NCBI GenBank assembly: GCA_021531615.1
Contig: JADYUE010000001.1
Span: 62,001-126,000 of the forward strand
Source of the DNA: Fusobacterium varium
Lineage (GTDB): Bacteria > Fusobacteriota > Fusobacteriia > Fusobacteriales > Fusobacteriaceae
Direction of reading: 5' to 3'
DNA length: 64,000 nucleotides
Below are positions 18,210 through 26,256 of the stretch, one piece after another. The notes under the pieces were generated by a model. That model did no database searches, was not told the origin of the DNA, and worked only from the letters and a program-made list of their open reading frames with translations. Every line of letters starts with the position of its first letter. The first letter of the stretch is position 1. The position numbers and the translations under genes were made by a program.

Positions 18210-18239
18210 GAGGTTGAGAATCTGATCAGCCTCTTTTTA
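18210..18239 (+). terminator. Fe-ADH terminator
   Basis: GAGGTTGA (18210-18217) pairs with TCAGCCTC (18226-18233, one G-T pair), followed by TTTTTAT. Confidence 0.8.
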
Positions 18240-18307
18240 TATTTATAGTGACTATTTTATTCCACTTTGATATAATAAAAATATATTATCTATAAAGTGG
18301 TGATAAA

Positions 18308-19192
18308 ATGTTAAGGAATTTTAAAGATGAATTGCTGTTGATTCAAAAAGATTTAATGACTCTTACCAATATGGGGATTGTAATTATTGATATTGAAGGG
18401 GAATATATTACTGAAAAAACTAATTATTCAGGGTTTTGTAAACTGTTTCGTAAAAGCTCAAATCTTAGTTTATTTTGTGAAAAATGTGATTTAAAAGCTT
18501 TAAATAAGGTTTTGTTATCAAGAACTCCATATATTTATAAATGTCACTCTGGTTTGATTGATGTGATTATCCCTATTTTATATGAAGGAGAGATTATTGG
18601 AGCTTTTTTAATTGGACAATTTTTAATTGAAAATAGTGAGGAATTTGAAATAGAAAGAATTTTAAAGGAAAATAGTGAAAAAAATATAGATTTAAAATTA
18701 CTTCAGGAAAAATATCAAGAGTTGACAGTTATTAGCTTAGAAAAACTTGAAAGCATAATTAGAATTGTAACTTATAGCACCTATTATATAGCTGATTGTA
18801 TAAAAAATAATAGATGGTTGCATGTAAAAAGTAACATATCTAAAACCAAAATAGAGTTAAGCAATTCTAAAATAGCACCAGTTATAAAATATATAAATGA
18901 AAATATCCATGAGAATATATCTTTAACTTTAGGGGCTACCCTTTGCAATATGAGTCAATCTCAATTTGGAAGAACATTCAAAAGAGAAACTGGAAAAACT
19001 TTTAAAGAGTATATTTTATTAAAGAAGATAGAAAGAGCTAAGTTTTACATTAAAACTACTGATAAATCTTTTAGTGAAATATCAGATCTCCTTGGTTTTG
19101 AAGATAGTAGTTACTTTACAAAGTTATTTAAGAAATATGAGATAATTACACCAAAGGAGTATAAAAATAGATTAAAAAATAATTTATCATAA
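18308..19192 (+). CDS. AraC-family regulator with PocR sensory domain
   Basis: 294 residues. Residues about 5-165 form a PocR-type ligand domain: NYSGFCKLFRKSS, FCEKCDLKAL, YKCHSGLIDVIIPILYEGEI with conserved Cys. Residues about 190-290 hold two HTH units ending SFSEISDLLGFEDSSYFTKLFKKY, the AraC signature. PocR domains sense small molecules such as propanediol and glycerol. It sits 110 bases downstream of the Fe-ADH gene on the same strand and is the obvious candidate regulator for it. Confidence 0.85.
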   Translation: MLRNFKDELLLIQKDLMTLTNMGIVIIDIEGEYITEKTNYSGFCKLFRKSSNLSLFCEKCDLKALNKVLLSRTPYIYKCHSGLIDVIIPILYEGEIIGAFLIGQFLIENSEEFEIERILKENSEKNIDLKLLQEKYQELTVISLEKLESIIRIVTYSTYYIADCIKNNRWLHVKSNISKTKIELSNSKIAPVIKYINENIHENISLTLGATLCNMSQSQFGRTFKRETGKTFKEYILLKKIERAKFYIKTTDKSFSEISDLLGFEDSSYFTKLFKKYEIITPKEYKNRLKNNLS

Positions 19193-19250
19193 ATAGTAAG
19201 TATCTACTTTTCTATTACTAATAAATATATAAAAAGAAAAATTCTATCCT

Positions 19251-19467
19251 AATATCAACTAAAGCCGTAATTCACTAGAGAATATTAGAATCCCTTAGCG
19301 AAATGGAGTTAAGAAAATGCAACGTGTTTGAGACGAAGTTGAGTTCCAAAAATAGAGAAGCTTTTAGCGACTACTATTTTTGAGATGCAGGAGTAGAACT
19401 CCTGCGATACCCATAGTGAATAAGCTTAGGGATTCTTTATTCTTTAGTATGAAGGCTAGTTGATATT
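19251..19467. repeat. 217-bp structured inverted-repeat element (MITE-like or ncRNA)
   Basis: The ends are long imperfect inverted repeats: 5' AATATCAACTA..GCC and 3' GGC..TAGTTGATATT, continuing inward for about 45 bp (AGAATA..GAATCCCT..AGC against GCTTAGGGATTC..TATTCT). Inside lie two further hairpins: CAAAAATAG/CTATTTTTG (about 19347-19382) and the perfect GCAGGAG-TAGAA-CTCCTGC (19388-19406). No ORF. This could be a miniature transposable element or a branched structural RNA; it fills the gap between the AraC gene and the converging binding-protein gene. Confidence 0.6.
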
Positions 19468-19543
19468 AAAAATATAAGTTTTGAAAACTAAACTTTAAAA
19501 GATAATCTAGTATCATGTAAATTAAACTTTAAACTAGATAATT

Positions 19544-20677
19544 TTATTTAACTTTTGAATCAAAAACATATTTACCATTTTCTATTTTTAAAACAGTAAC
19601 TGCTTTTACAGGATTATTATGATCATCAAAAGTTAAATATCCAGTTACCCCATCATATTCAATACCTTTTAAAGCATCTACAACTTTTTGTTTATCAGTA
19701 GTTCCAGCTTTTTCAATAGCAGTTTTCATCATATAAACAGCATCATATCCCAATGCAGAGAAAGCAGATGGATCTTCTTTATATGCTTCTCTATAATCTT
19801 TTAAGAAATTTTGAATCTTTTCAGATTGATCTTCAATTGAGAAGTGATTAGTAAAATATGAGTTTTCTATTGCAGCATAAGAACTTTTATCAAGAGTTTT
19901 AGCTATTCCATCCCAACCATCAGAACCTACAAATATTGAATTAACTCCAACTTCTCTCGCTTGTGTAGCAATTAAAGCTGCTTGTTCATAATATTCAGGA
20001 ATAAGAATAACATCAGGGTTCATAGCTGCCAATTTAGTAAGTTGAGGTCTAAAATCTTTATCTCCATCAGAATATCCCTCTACTCCCATAACTTTCATGC
20101 CCAACTTTTCAGACTCTTCAATAAATGCTTTAGCTATTCCATCTGAATAGTCACTTGAGTTATTTAACATAACAGCTACTGTATCTGCTCCTAATCTTTC
20201 TTTAGAAGTGATTGCTAAAACTTTTCCTTGGTATGGATTAGTAAAACAAACTCTAAATACATTCGGTCCAGCTTCTGTAATATCCACTTGAGTTCCAGTA
20301 GGTGTAATTAAAGGCATATTATCTTGAACAGCAACCTCAGCCACTGCTAAAGTAGGCTTTGAAGTAACCTCTCCAATTATTCCTGCTACCTTTTCATCAA
20401 CTAATTTATTGTATGCCATAACAGCTTCAGTAGAATCCCCCTTAGTATCAAGCATTACATATTCTATTTTTTTACCTAAAACCCCACCATTTTCATTTAT
20501 CTCTTTAACTGCAAGTTCTGCTCCATTAGTAGTTGTAACTCCATAAATTGCCAAAGCTCCTGTTAATGGTGCCATTCCACCAATTTTTATAGTTTCAGGC
20601 TTAGCCACCTCTCCAGACTTACCACAACCACCTATTAACATCATAGCTCCAACAATAAACATATTAATCTTTCTCAT
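19544..20677 (-). CDS. Branched-chain amino-acid ABC transporter, binding lipoprotein
   Basis: 377 residues. Lipoprotein signal with lipobox IGGC at about 16-19, then the periplasmic-binding type I fold of LivJ/LivK: IKIGGMAPLTGALAIYG, NGAELAVKEINENGGVLGKK, GEVTSKPTLAVAEVA, FRVCFTNPYQGKVLA and GYDAVYMM. No permease or ATPase genes follow, so it must work with importer genes elsewhere. Upstream is a Leu-rich leader peptide and a terminator, which supports a leucine/BCAA ligand. Confidence 0.88.
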   Translation of the reverse strand: MRKINMFIVGAMMLIGGCGKSGEVAKPETIKIGGMAPLTGALAIYGVTTTNGAELAVKEINENGGVLGKKIEYVMLDTKGDSTEAVMAYNKLVDEKVAGIIGEVTSKPTLAVAEVAVQDNMPLITPTGTQVDITEAGPNVFRVCFTNPYQGKVLAITSKERLGADTVAVMLNNSSDYSDGIAKAFIEESEKLGMKVMGVEGYSDGDKDFRPQLTKLAAMNPDVILIPEYYEQAALIATQAREVGVNSIFVGSDGWDGIAKTLDKSSYAAIENSYFTNHFSIEDQSEKIQNFLKDYREAYKEDPSAFSALGYDAVYMMKTAIEKAGTTDKQKVVDALKGIEYDGVTGYLTFDDHNNPVKAVTVLKIENGKYVFDSKVK

Positions 20678-20718
20678 AATTATTCCCCCTTAATTGTTAT
20701 TTATATTTATTTTTTTAT

Positions 20719-20747
20719 AAAAAAAAGACAACCTGCTAAGGTTGCCT
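20719..20747 (-). terminator. Leader terminator (attenuator) of the BCAA-binding protein gene
   Basis: - strand GGCAACCT-TAGC-AGGTTGTC stem (20727-20734 with 20739-20746, one G-T pair) followed by eight T. It stands between the Leu-rich leader ORF and the binding-protein gene, so expression requires read-through. Confidence 0.8.
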
Positions 20748-20813
20748 ATCAATCAAATTATTATTCAAATAAACTAATCTTTCTATTTTTAGATAACACA
20801 AAATAAACTTATG

Positions 20814-20969
20814 CTAAAAATAGCTAAAATTAGCTTCCTTTGAAGTATATTTAGATAAAAGACGAAGAATATAATTATTCCATACCCTAACAATATTATT
20901 TCTGTATTCAGTTTTAAGCATAAAGAGCAGTAGTGATAACAGTAATAATAAGTTAAGTAGTAATAACAT
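20814..20969 (-). CDS. Leucine-rich leader peptide (attenuation control)
   Basis: A 51-codon ORF with RBS AAAGGAGG 8 bases before its ATG. It opens MLLLLNLLLLLSLLLFML: 13 Leu in the first 18 residues, using TTA, CTA, CTT, CTG and CTC codons, then a charged tail with I, V and more L. It is followed by a Rho-independent terminator and the branched-chain amino-acid binding-protein gene. This is the classical arrangement of Leu/Ile/Val attenuators. The overlapping TTG-start frame in the same DNA is Tyr-rich but its start abuts the RBS with no spacing, so I reject it. Confidence 0.75.
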   Translation of the reverse strand: MLLLLNLLLLLSLLLFMLKTEYRNNIVRVWNNYILRLLSKYTSKEANFSYF

Positions 20970-21009
20970 ATATTCAACCTCCTTTTAGTTTAATTTTTAT
21001 CTTGTGTTG

Positions 21010-21038
21010 AGTATACTTCTATTTTTTAAAAAAATCAA
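21010..21038 (-). promoter_or_regulatory. Promoter of the Leu-leader transcript
   Basis: - strand TTGATT (21033-21038), 17-bp spacer, TATACT (21010-21015); predicted start about 35 bases before the leader ORF. Confidence 0.7.
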
Positions 21039-21054
21039 GTATTTTTTTCATTTT

Positions 21055-21249
21055 TTATTTTTTTAAAAATTTACAGTTCATAAATTCAGTTTTTAAACTA
21101 CTTCTATAAGTACAAGTTCCCATAATCTTTTTACATTTTATTGATATATAATCATCATAATCAATTCCAAAAGCATGTTCACATTGAAGAACTGGAAACT
21201 TCTCTAAATAACTTTCTTTTTCAATTTTTGTAACAATATACTTTTCCAT
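21055..21249 (-). CDS. Small Cys-containing protein, unknown
   Basis: 64 residues with four Cys (LQCEHAFG, IKCKKIMGTC, MNCKFLKK) that could bind metal or a cluster. RBS AGGAG 9 bases before the ATG. No family recognised. It lies between the Leu-leader promoter and the ferredoxin/Crp pair, on the same strand as both. Confidence 0.55.
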   Translation of the reverse strand: MEKYIVTKIEKESYLEKFPVLQCEHAFGIDYDDYISIKCKKIMGTCTYRSSLKTEFMNCKFLKK

Positions 21250-21369
21250 AATATTTTAACTCCTAACTATTTTTAATAACTTAATATACTAAATATTCTT
21301 TTCTATGTCAAGTTCTTCTATATAGCTAGTTAAAAATATTAATCTAATAATATTTTTTTATAGAAAAGA

Positions 21370-22065
21370 CTATTTTTTCCTTCCATCTCTTGTAATAGTT
21401 ACTATTTGCCATGGAATAAATTTTCCACTTGTTTTTAAAGCTTCTACACAAGCTCTTTCAATTCCACTACAACAAGGAACTTCCATTTTTACAACAGTTA
21501 AAGATTTTATATTATTTAATTTTAAAATATCTGTTAACTTTTCCTTATAATCTCCTGAATCAAGTTTAGGACAACCTATAAGAGTTATATGATCTTTAAT
21601 AAATTCATTATGAAAATTTCCATAGGCAAAAGCTGTACAATCAGCAGCTACTAAAAGATTAGCATCTTCAAAAAAATTAGCATTGCTTGGAACTAATTTT
21701 ATTTGAATAGGCCATTGGCTTAATTTACTTTTTAATAAACTTGAGGCATATATTTCTTCTTCTAACTCATCTTGAGAATTATTTTTAAAAACCTCAATTT
21801 TATTTCCTAAACATGAATGATTAAAACTATTTTTAGACTTAGCCATTACAGCTTCTTCATCATATGGAAGGGCTTCTCTCTCTTCAAAAGTTATTGCTTC
21901 AGCATGACAACTAGGGAGACAATCTCCAAGTCCATCACAATAATCATCTCTCAATAACTTAGCCTTACCATTAACTAAACCTATAGCTCCTTCATGACAA
22001 GCTTTTACACAAGCCCCACACCCATCACATTTTTCTGTATCTATTTTTATAATTTTTCTTATCAT
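21370..22065 (-). CDS. Ferredoxin-domain protein of the Crp/Fnr-Hcp type locus
   Basis: 231 residues. Two 4Fe-4S motifs at the N-terminus: CDGCGACVKACHEG, and a second, irregular one CDGLGDCLPSCHAEA. The rest (about 75-231) has VAADCTAFAYGNFH and KMEVPCCSGIERACVEALK with further Cys. Proteins of this layout occur next to Crp/Fnr regulators and hybrid-cluster protein genes in anaerobes and are thought to serve nitrosative/oxidative stress electron transfer. No hcp gene is in the window. A 16-bp palindrome lies 56 bases upstream. Confidence 0.8.
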   Translation of the reverse strand: MIRKIIKIDTEKCDGCGACVKACHEGAIGLVNGKAKLLRDDYCDGLGDCLPSCHAEAITFEEREALPYDEEAVMAKSKNSFNHSCLGNKIEVFKNNSQDELEEEIYASSLLKSKLSQWPIQIKLVPSNANFFEDANLLVAADCTAFAYGNFHNEFIKDHITLIGCPKLDSGDYKEKLTDILKLNNIKSLTVVKMEVPCCSGIERACVEALKTSGKFIPWQIVTITRDGRKK

Positions 22066-22120
22066 AATACTCCTCCTTAAATTTCATAAGAGTATTATAG
22101 ATAAAAAATCTTTAAAAATA

Positions 22121-22136
22121 TGTTGCAATTGCAACA
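22121..22136. promoter_or_regulatory. Crp/Fnr-type operator 1
   Basis: Perfect palindrome TGTTGCAATTGCAACA between the Crp/Fnr gene and the ferredoxin gene, upstream of the latter. The same half-sites recur upstream of the regulator gene. Confidence 0.75.
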
Positions 22137-22142
22137 AAATAT

Positions 22143-22796
22143 CTATTTTAAAATAAAATAATTTTTCTTATAATCAATTAATCCATCTTTTTTCATAGAA
22201 CTAAGTTCACGAGATAGAGCACTTCTCTCTACAAAGAGATAATCTGCTAACTCCTGCCTATCAAATTTTATAAAAAATGAGTTACTTTTATTTTTTTGTG
22301 CCTCTGCTGAAAGAAACGATAGTAACTTTTCTCTTATAGATTTTTTGCTAATATATTCTAATTTTTCAGTAAATAGAATATTCTTTTTTAAAGAAATTTT
22401 AAAAATATTGGATAAAAATTTTAAGATCTCATCAGGATTTTTTTCACTATCTATTGAAAAGTTTTTTAGATCTAAAAATAAAATTGTACAATTTTGTGAA
22501 GCTTCAACCACTATATTTAAAGAAGTCTTTGAAAGAGCTAAAACTTCACCAAAAATTTCTCCACTTTTAAATTTATTTAAAATATTTCTATTCCCCCAAA
22601 AATCCTCTTTTATTATATTGATCTCTCCTGATAAAATTATCCCAATCTTATCTATTTCTTTCCCTATTTCAAAAATAAAATCATTCTTTTTAAATGATTC
22701 CTTATAAGAATTAAAAAATTTTAAAACAAAAATAATCTCTTCCTCAGTTAAATTAAAAAATATTGGAAGTTTTTTTAAAAATTCTATTTTTTCCAT
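22143..22796 (-). CDS. Crp/Fnr-family transcriptional regulator
   Basis: 217 residues. N-terminal cyclic-nucleotide-binding-type barrel (about 10-125; FEIGKEIDKIGIILSGEINI, SGEIFGEVLALSKTSLNIVV), a dimer helix, and a C-terminal winged HTH (RQELADYLFVERSALSRELS). No N-terminal Cys cluster, so not an FNR-type Fe-S sensor. With the ferredoxin gene downstream and two TGTTGC-N4-GCAAC(A/T) palindromes, it looks like an HcpR-like stress regulator that controls itself and its neighbour; that is inference. Confidence 0.85.
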   Translation of the reverse strand: MEKIEFLKKLPIFFNLTEEEIIFVLKFFNSYKESFKKNDFIFEIGKEIDKIGIILSGEINIIKEDFWGNRNILNKFKSGEIFGEVLALSKTSLNIVVEASQNCTILFLDLKNFSIDSEKNPDEILKFLSNIFKISLKKNILFTEKLEYISKKSIREKLLSFLSAEAQKNKSNSFFIKFDRQELADYLFVERSALSRELSSMKKDGLIDYKKNYFILK

Positions 22797-22831
22797 TGAA
22801 TACCTCCTAAACAGATTATAACATGTACATC

Positions 22832-22847
22832 AGTTGCTTGTGCAACA
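22832..22847. promoter_or_regulatory. Crp/Fnr-type operator 2
   Basis: AGTTGCTTGTGCAACA, the same 6-4-6 layout as operator 1 with one mismatch between arms, 36 bases upstream of the regulator's start: probable autoregulation. Confidence 0.65.
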
Positions 22848-22972
22848 TAAAAAAAGATTATACTTAAGATACAAAATTATAGAAGGAGATAAAAATGTAA
22901 AATAAAATATTTTCTCTTCCAAAATGAGAAAATTTGCTCTCTTATTAAAGCTTAGATATAAAATATATAGAT

Positions 22973-23046
22973 TTGACTTTTTTTAGAGAAAAATATATAA
23001 TAATACTTGTGTTAAAAATAAGCCCTCGAAAAAAAAGAGGGCTTTT
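22973..23046 (+). ncRNA. Orphan promoter-terminator unit (possible very short RNA)
   Basis: TTGACT (22973-22978), 17-bp spacer, TATAAT (22996-23001), then after only about 13 bases the terminator AGCCCTC-N9-GAGGGCT (23021-23027/23037-23043) and TTTT. The predicted transcript is about 40 nt and holds no ORF. It could be a tiny RNA, or the first half of a long nrdD leader with an attenuator. The rest of the 22848-23331 gap holds only the NrdR boxes and nrdD promoter. Confidence 0.4.
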
Positions 23047-23250
23047 AATCTGTCAAGAGAAAAATTTTTCAAAAAGTTTTTAAAGAGATAAAAGAGAAGA
23101 ATTTAACATTCTTCTAACACAATATCTAGTAATAATATAAAAAATAAATTGAAGATAGATAATTTTTTTATAAATCCTAGAACTCAACTTTTATAAGCAG
23201 TTGAAGAAGTCAAGTAAAAGTCAAATAAATATTATACATATTTTAAAATA

Positions 23251-23298
23251 ACAATATATATGAAAGATATTTGAATTAATCACAATATATTGTATAAT
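23251..23298 (+). promoter_or_regulatory. nrdDG promoter with paired NrdR-like boxes
   Basis: ACAATATATATG (23251-23262) and ACAATATATTGT (23282-23293) resemble the NrdR consensus acaCwATATaTwGtgt and are spaced exactly 31 bp centre to centre (three helical turns), as NrdR pairs usually are. The second overlaps TTGAAT (23271-23276)-16 bp-TATAAT (23293-23298). A further box-like ACACAATATCTAGTAA is at 23117-23132. NrdR represses ribonucleotide reductase genes when ATP/dATP is high. Confidence 0.65.
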
Positions 23299-23331
23299 AA
23301 TGATGGAAATAAAAAAGAAGGGGGCAGCTAG

Positions 23332-25578
23332 ATGCATAAGATAGAAGTTATAAAAAGAAATGGATCTATAGTTGAATTCGATAAAAATAAAATTGAAAGA
23401 GTACTTGAAAAAATAGATAAAGAGGTTGAATATCTAGGAAAAGTCTCAATTAAAGAGATGATGGATGACATCATGAAGAAAATAAATGGAAGCACAAGAA
23501 TATCTGTTGAGTCAATACAAGATATTGTGTTTTATGCTTTATGTGGATATGGGCTTTTTGAACAAGCAAAAGCTTTCCAAACATACAGAACTCAAAGAGC
23601 AGAGCAAAGATTCCAAGATGCAAACAGTGTATTTAGACACATGACTGATATAGTTGATATTGGAGATAGAGAGAACAGTAACAAAAACTCAATGTTACCA
23701 TCAGTACAAAGAGACTTAATTGCTGGAGAATATTTCAGATATATACTTGAAAGAAACATTGATAAGGAACTTTGGTCAGCACATAGAAAGAAAACTATCC
23801 ACTGGCATGACTCAGATGTTGATACAAAATTAACAAACTGTTGTCTATTTAATATAGAAGATATGCTTAGAAATGGTACTAGAATAACAAATGCTGATGT
23901 TTGTCAACCAAACTCTGTTGGAACAGCAATGAACATAGCTATGCAAATAATGGCTAGTATCAGTGCAAGTCAATATGGTGGTGTTTCACTTCCTAATTTC
24001 AACGAAGTTTTTGCTGAATATGCTAAGAAAAACTTTAAAAAGAACTTTGTAAAAGCATATAATGATAGATTATCAACTGAAGCTGGATTATCAAAGATTT
24101 CAACTGAAGAGATTGAAGCTATATATGGAAAAATCGACTCTGATAATCAAAAATTAAAAGAGGAGAAACCAGTTGAATTTGCAATTGCTAAAGAGAGAAC
24201 TGCAAAGGATATTTATGATGCTTGTCAACTATTTGAGTACCAAACAAACTCAATTTTAGGATCAGCTTCTCAAACTCCATTTAGTACTATAACTTTTAAT
24301 ATCCCTACTTCTTGGGAGTCTGAAGAGATTATCCTATCTTATTTAAAAGTAAGACAAACAGGGCTTGGAGAAAAACATATACCTGCTATCTTCCCTAAAC
24401 TTTCATATATGGCAGTAGATGGATACAATTTAAGAGAGGGAGACAAATATTTCTATATAACTAAAGAAGTTTCTAAATGTATAGCTAATACATATTATCC
24501 AGATATTTTATTCTATTCTAAAGAGGATTATGATGCTGGTAAATACTATGCAAGAATGGGTTGCAGATCAAGAGTAAACCATGAATATCAAGAAAATGGA
24601 AAATATCAACACTATGGAAGATTTAACTATGGAGTAGCTACTTTAAATGTTCCTCAAATCGCTTTAGATGTTTTAAAACAAGAACAACATGATAAGATAT
24701 CAGGAAATAGACTTGAAAGATTCTTAGAAATTTTAAACAAGAGAAAACATCTTATGAAAAAAGCTATTGAAACAAGATTTAATAATGTTAAACATCTTCA
24801 AGCTAAAAAAGCTCCAATTCTTTTCCAATATGGTGGAATTGCTAGACTTGATCCTGAAGATACAATAGAAGCATTATTAAAAACAGATAGAGCTTCTGTG
24901 TCATATGGTTTCTTAGGGCTTGATGATGCTGTAAGAATCCTTTCTGATGATAAAGAGAATATCTCAACTCAAGCAGGACATGAGATGGGAATGACTATAA
25001 TGAAGGCTATTAGACAACAAGCTGATGAGATAAAAGCTGAAACAGGTTTACCAGTATCAGTTTATGGAACTCCTGCTGAAAGCTCAATAGCAACATTCTT
25101 CAATAAAGATGTTGAAAACTATGGAGATATTATGCCTGAATGGTTAAGAAAAAGAGAATACTATACAAACTCTTTCCACTTCTCATCAGAGCTTCCAATA
25201 GATTGTTTTGATAAGATAGATGTAGAAGCACCATTTATTAAATACTGTAATGGTGGAAATATAATGTATGTTGAAAATGGTGGAAAAACATATAATAGTG
25301 ATGCTATAATCGAACTTATTCAATATGCTCATGATGCTGGAATTGAGTACTTTGCAGTAAATACAATTTCAGATGTATGTTATGATTGTGGTTACACTGG
25401 AGAGATCACATATAATGAAAAAACAGCTAGTTACAAATGCCCACAATGTGGAAATGAAGATGGAATGAAAATGAAAATTCAAAGACGTTGTTGTGGATAT
25501 ATTTCAAACTACAATATAACTCATGCTCTTGAAGGTAGAATGAAAGAGATAAAAAATAGAGCAATCCACGTGAAATAA
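23332..25578 (+). CDS. nrdD: Anaerobic ribonucleoside-triphosphate reductase
   Basis: 748 residues, about the usual length. N-terminal ATP-cone (about 3-92; VIKRNGSIVEFDKNKIERVL), then the ten-stranded barrel, a C-terminal zinc site (CYDCGYTG and KCPQCGNED) and the glycyl radical region RRCCGYISNYN with Gly at about 722. Reduces ribonucleotides under anoxia; needs the NrdG activase encoded 2 bases downstream. RBS AAGGGGG. Confidence 0.95.
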   Translation: MHKIEVIKRNGSIVEFDKNKIERVLEKIDKEVEYLGKVSIKEMMDDIMKKINGSTRISVESIQDIVFYALCGYGLFEQAKAFQTYRTQRAEQRFQDANSVFRHMTDIVDIGDRENSNKNSMLPSVQRDLIAGEYFRYILERNIDKELWSAHRKKTIHWHDSDVDTKLTNCCLFNIEDMLRNGTRITNADVCQPNSVGTAMNIAMQIMASISASQYGGVSLPNFNEVFAEYAKKNFKKNFVKAYNDRLSTEAGLSKISTEEIEAIYGKIDSDNQKLKEEKPVEFAIAKERTAKDIYDACQLFEYQTNSILGSASQTPFSTITFNIPTSWESEEIILSYLKVRQTGLGEKHIPAIFPKLSYMAVDGYNLREGDKYFYITKEVSKCIANTYYPDILFYSKEDYDAGKYYARMGCRSRVNHEYQENGKYQHYGRFNYGVATLNVPQIALDVLKQEQHDKISGNRLERFLEILNKRKHLMKKAIETRFNNVKHLQAKKAPILFQYGGIARLDPEDTIEALLKTDRASVSYGFLGLDDAVRILSDDKENISTQAGHEMGMTIMKAIRQQADEIKAETGLPVSVYGTPAESSIATFFNKDVENYGDIMPEWLRKREYYTNSFHFSSELPIDCFDKIDVEAPFIKYCNGGNIMYVENGGKTYNSDAIIELIQYAHDAGIEYFAVNTISDVCYDCGYTGEITYNEKTASYKCPQCGNEDGMKMKIQRRCCGYISNYNITHALEGRMKEIKNRAIHVK

Positions 25579-25580
25579 TT

Positions 25581-26039
25581 ATGAAGATAATATCAATAGT
25601 AGAAAATGACCCAGTTAATAGTATGACTGGGTTTACATTAACTTTTTATTTTGCAGGTTGTTCTCATGGTTGTAAAGGCTGTTTTTCAAAAAATACTTGG
25701 AATTATGACAGTGGAACAGATTATACTCTTGAAACTATTAAAAATATGATTTTAAATTCAAGATGGAAAAATGTAACTTTTCTTGGCGGAGATCCTCTTT
25801 TTGAAAAAAATCGTGAGGAAGTTTTAGAGCTAATCCATTTTATTAAGGAAAATACAAATAAAAAAATCTATCTATGGACAGGTTTTCTAAAGGAAGATGT
25901 GGAAAAATGGATAGATGTTAAGTTGATAGATTACTTAATAGATGGTAAATTTGAAATTGAGAAGAAAGATTTGAGATTGAGATTAAGAGGTTCGTCAAAT
26001 CAAAGAGTATTTAAAAATGGAATTGAAATAGAAGTATAA
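25581..26039 (+). CDS. nrdG: Anaerobic ribonucleotide reductase activating protein
   Basis: 152 residues. Radical-SAM cluster motif CSHGCKGCF (CxxxCxxC, about 27-34), followed by TFLGGDPLFEKN, the GGDP SAM-binding segment. Generates the glycyl radical on NrdD. Two bases separate it from nrdD, so both are translated from one transcript, which ends at a strong terminator. Confidence 0.94.
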   Translation: MKIISIVENDPVNSMTGFTLTFYFAGCSHGCKGCFSKNTWNYDSGTDYTLETIKNMILNSRWKNVTFLGGDPLFEKNREEVLELIHFIKENTNKKIYLWTGFLKEDVEKWIDVKLIDYLIDGKFEIEKKDLRLRLRGSSNQRVFKNGIEIEV

Positions 26040-26047
26040 ATAGAAAA

Positions 26048-26094
26048 GGCTGTTAAAGATTGATAATTAAAATATCAACTTTAGCAGTCTTTTT
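26048..26094 (+). terminator. nrdDG terminator
   Basis: Long imperfect stem: GGCTGTTAAAGATTGATA against TATCAACTTTAGCAGTC, followed by TTTTT. Confidence 0.8.
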
Positions 26095-26213
26095 ATATGA
26101 TATAAATTATAGTTTATCTAATTCTCTAGCATATCGCTAGGTTTTGGCAAAGTACCTTTATTTTTAGCGATTATTAGTCAAGTTAGTTGTCTAAACTAAG
26201 ATTTTAAATACAA

Positions 26214-26245
26214 AAAGAGCTGAACATTTATTTGCTCAGCTCTTT
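26214..26245 (-). terminator. Terminator of the decarboxylase-arginase gene
   Basis: Perfect 10-bp stem AAAGAGCTGA/TCAGCTCTTT (26214-26223 with 26236-26245); on the - strand it is followed by TTTTTG. Confidence 0.8.
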
Positions 26246-26256
26246 AAATTTATTTA

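Noticed and set aside
20789-20977. 62-codon Tyr/Cys-rich frame from a TTG, overlapping the Leu leader
   Set aside because: Its TTG directly abuts the RBS with no spacing, while the ATG in another frame is at ideal distance and gives a Leu run that matches the downstream BCAA gene.
26101-26210. Second copy of the 217-bp inverted-repeat element
   Set aside because: Only short matches (TTTTTAGCGA, a CTAGC hairpin); end repeats are not recognisable, so not annotated as a copy.
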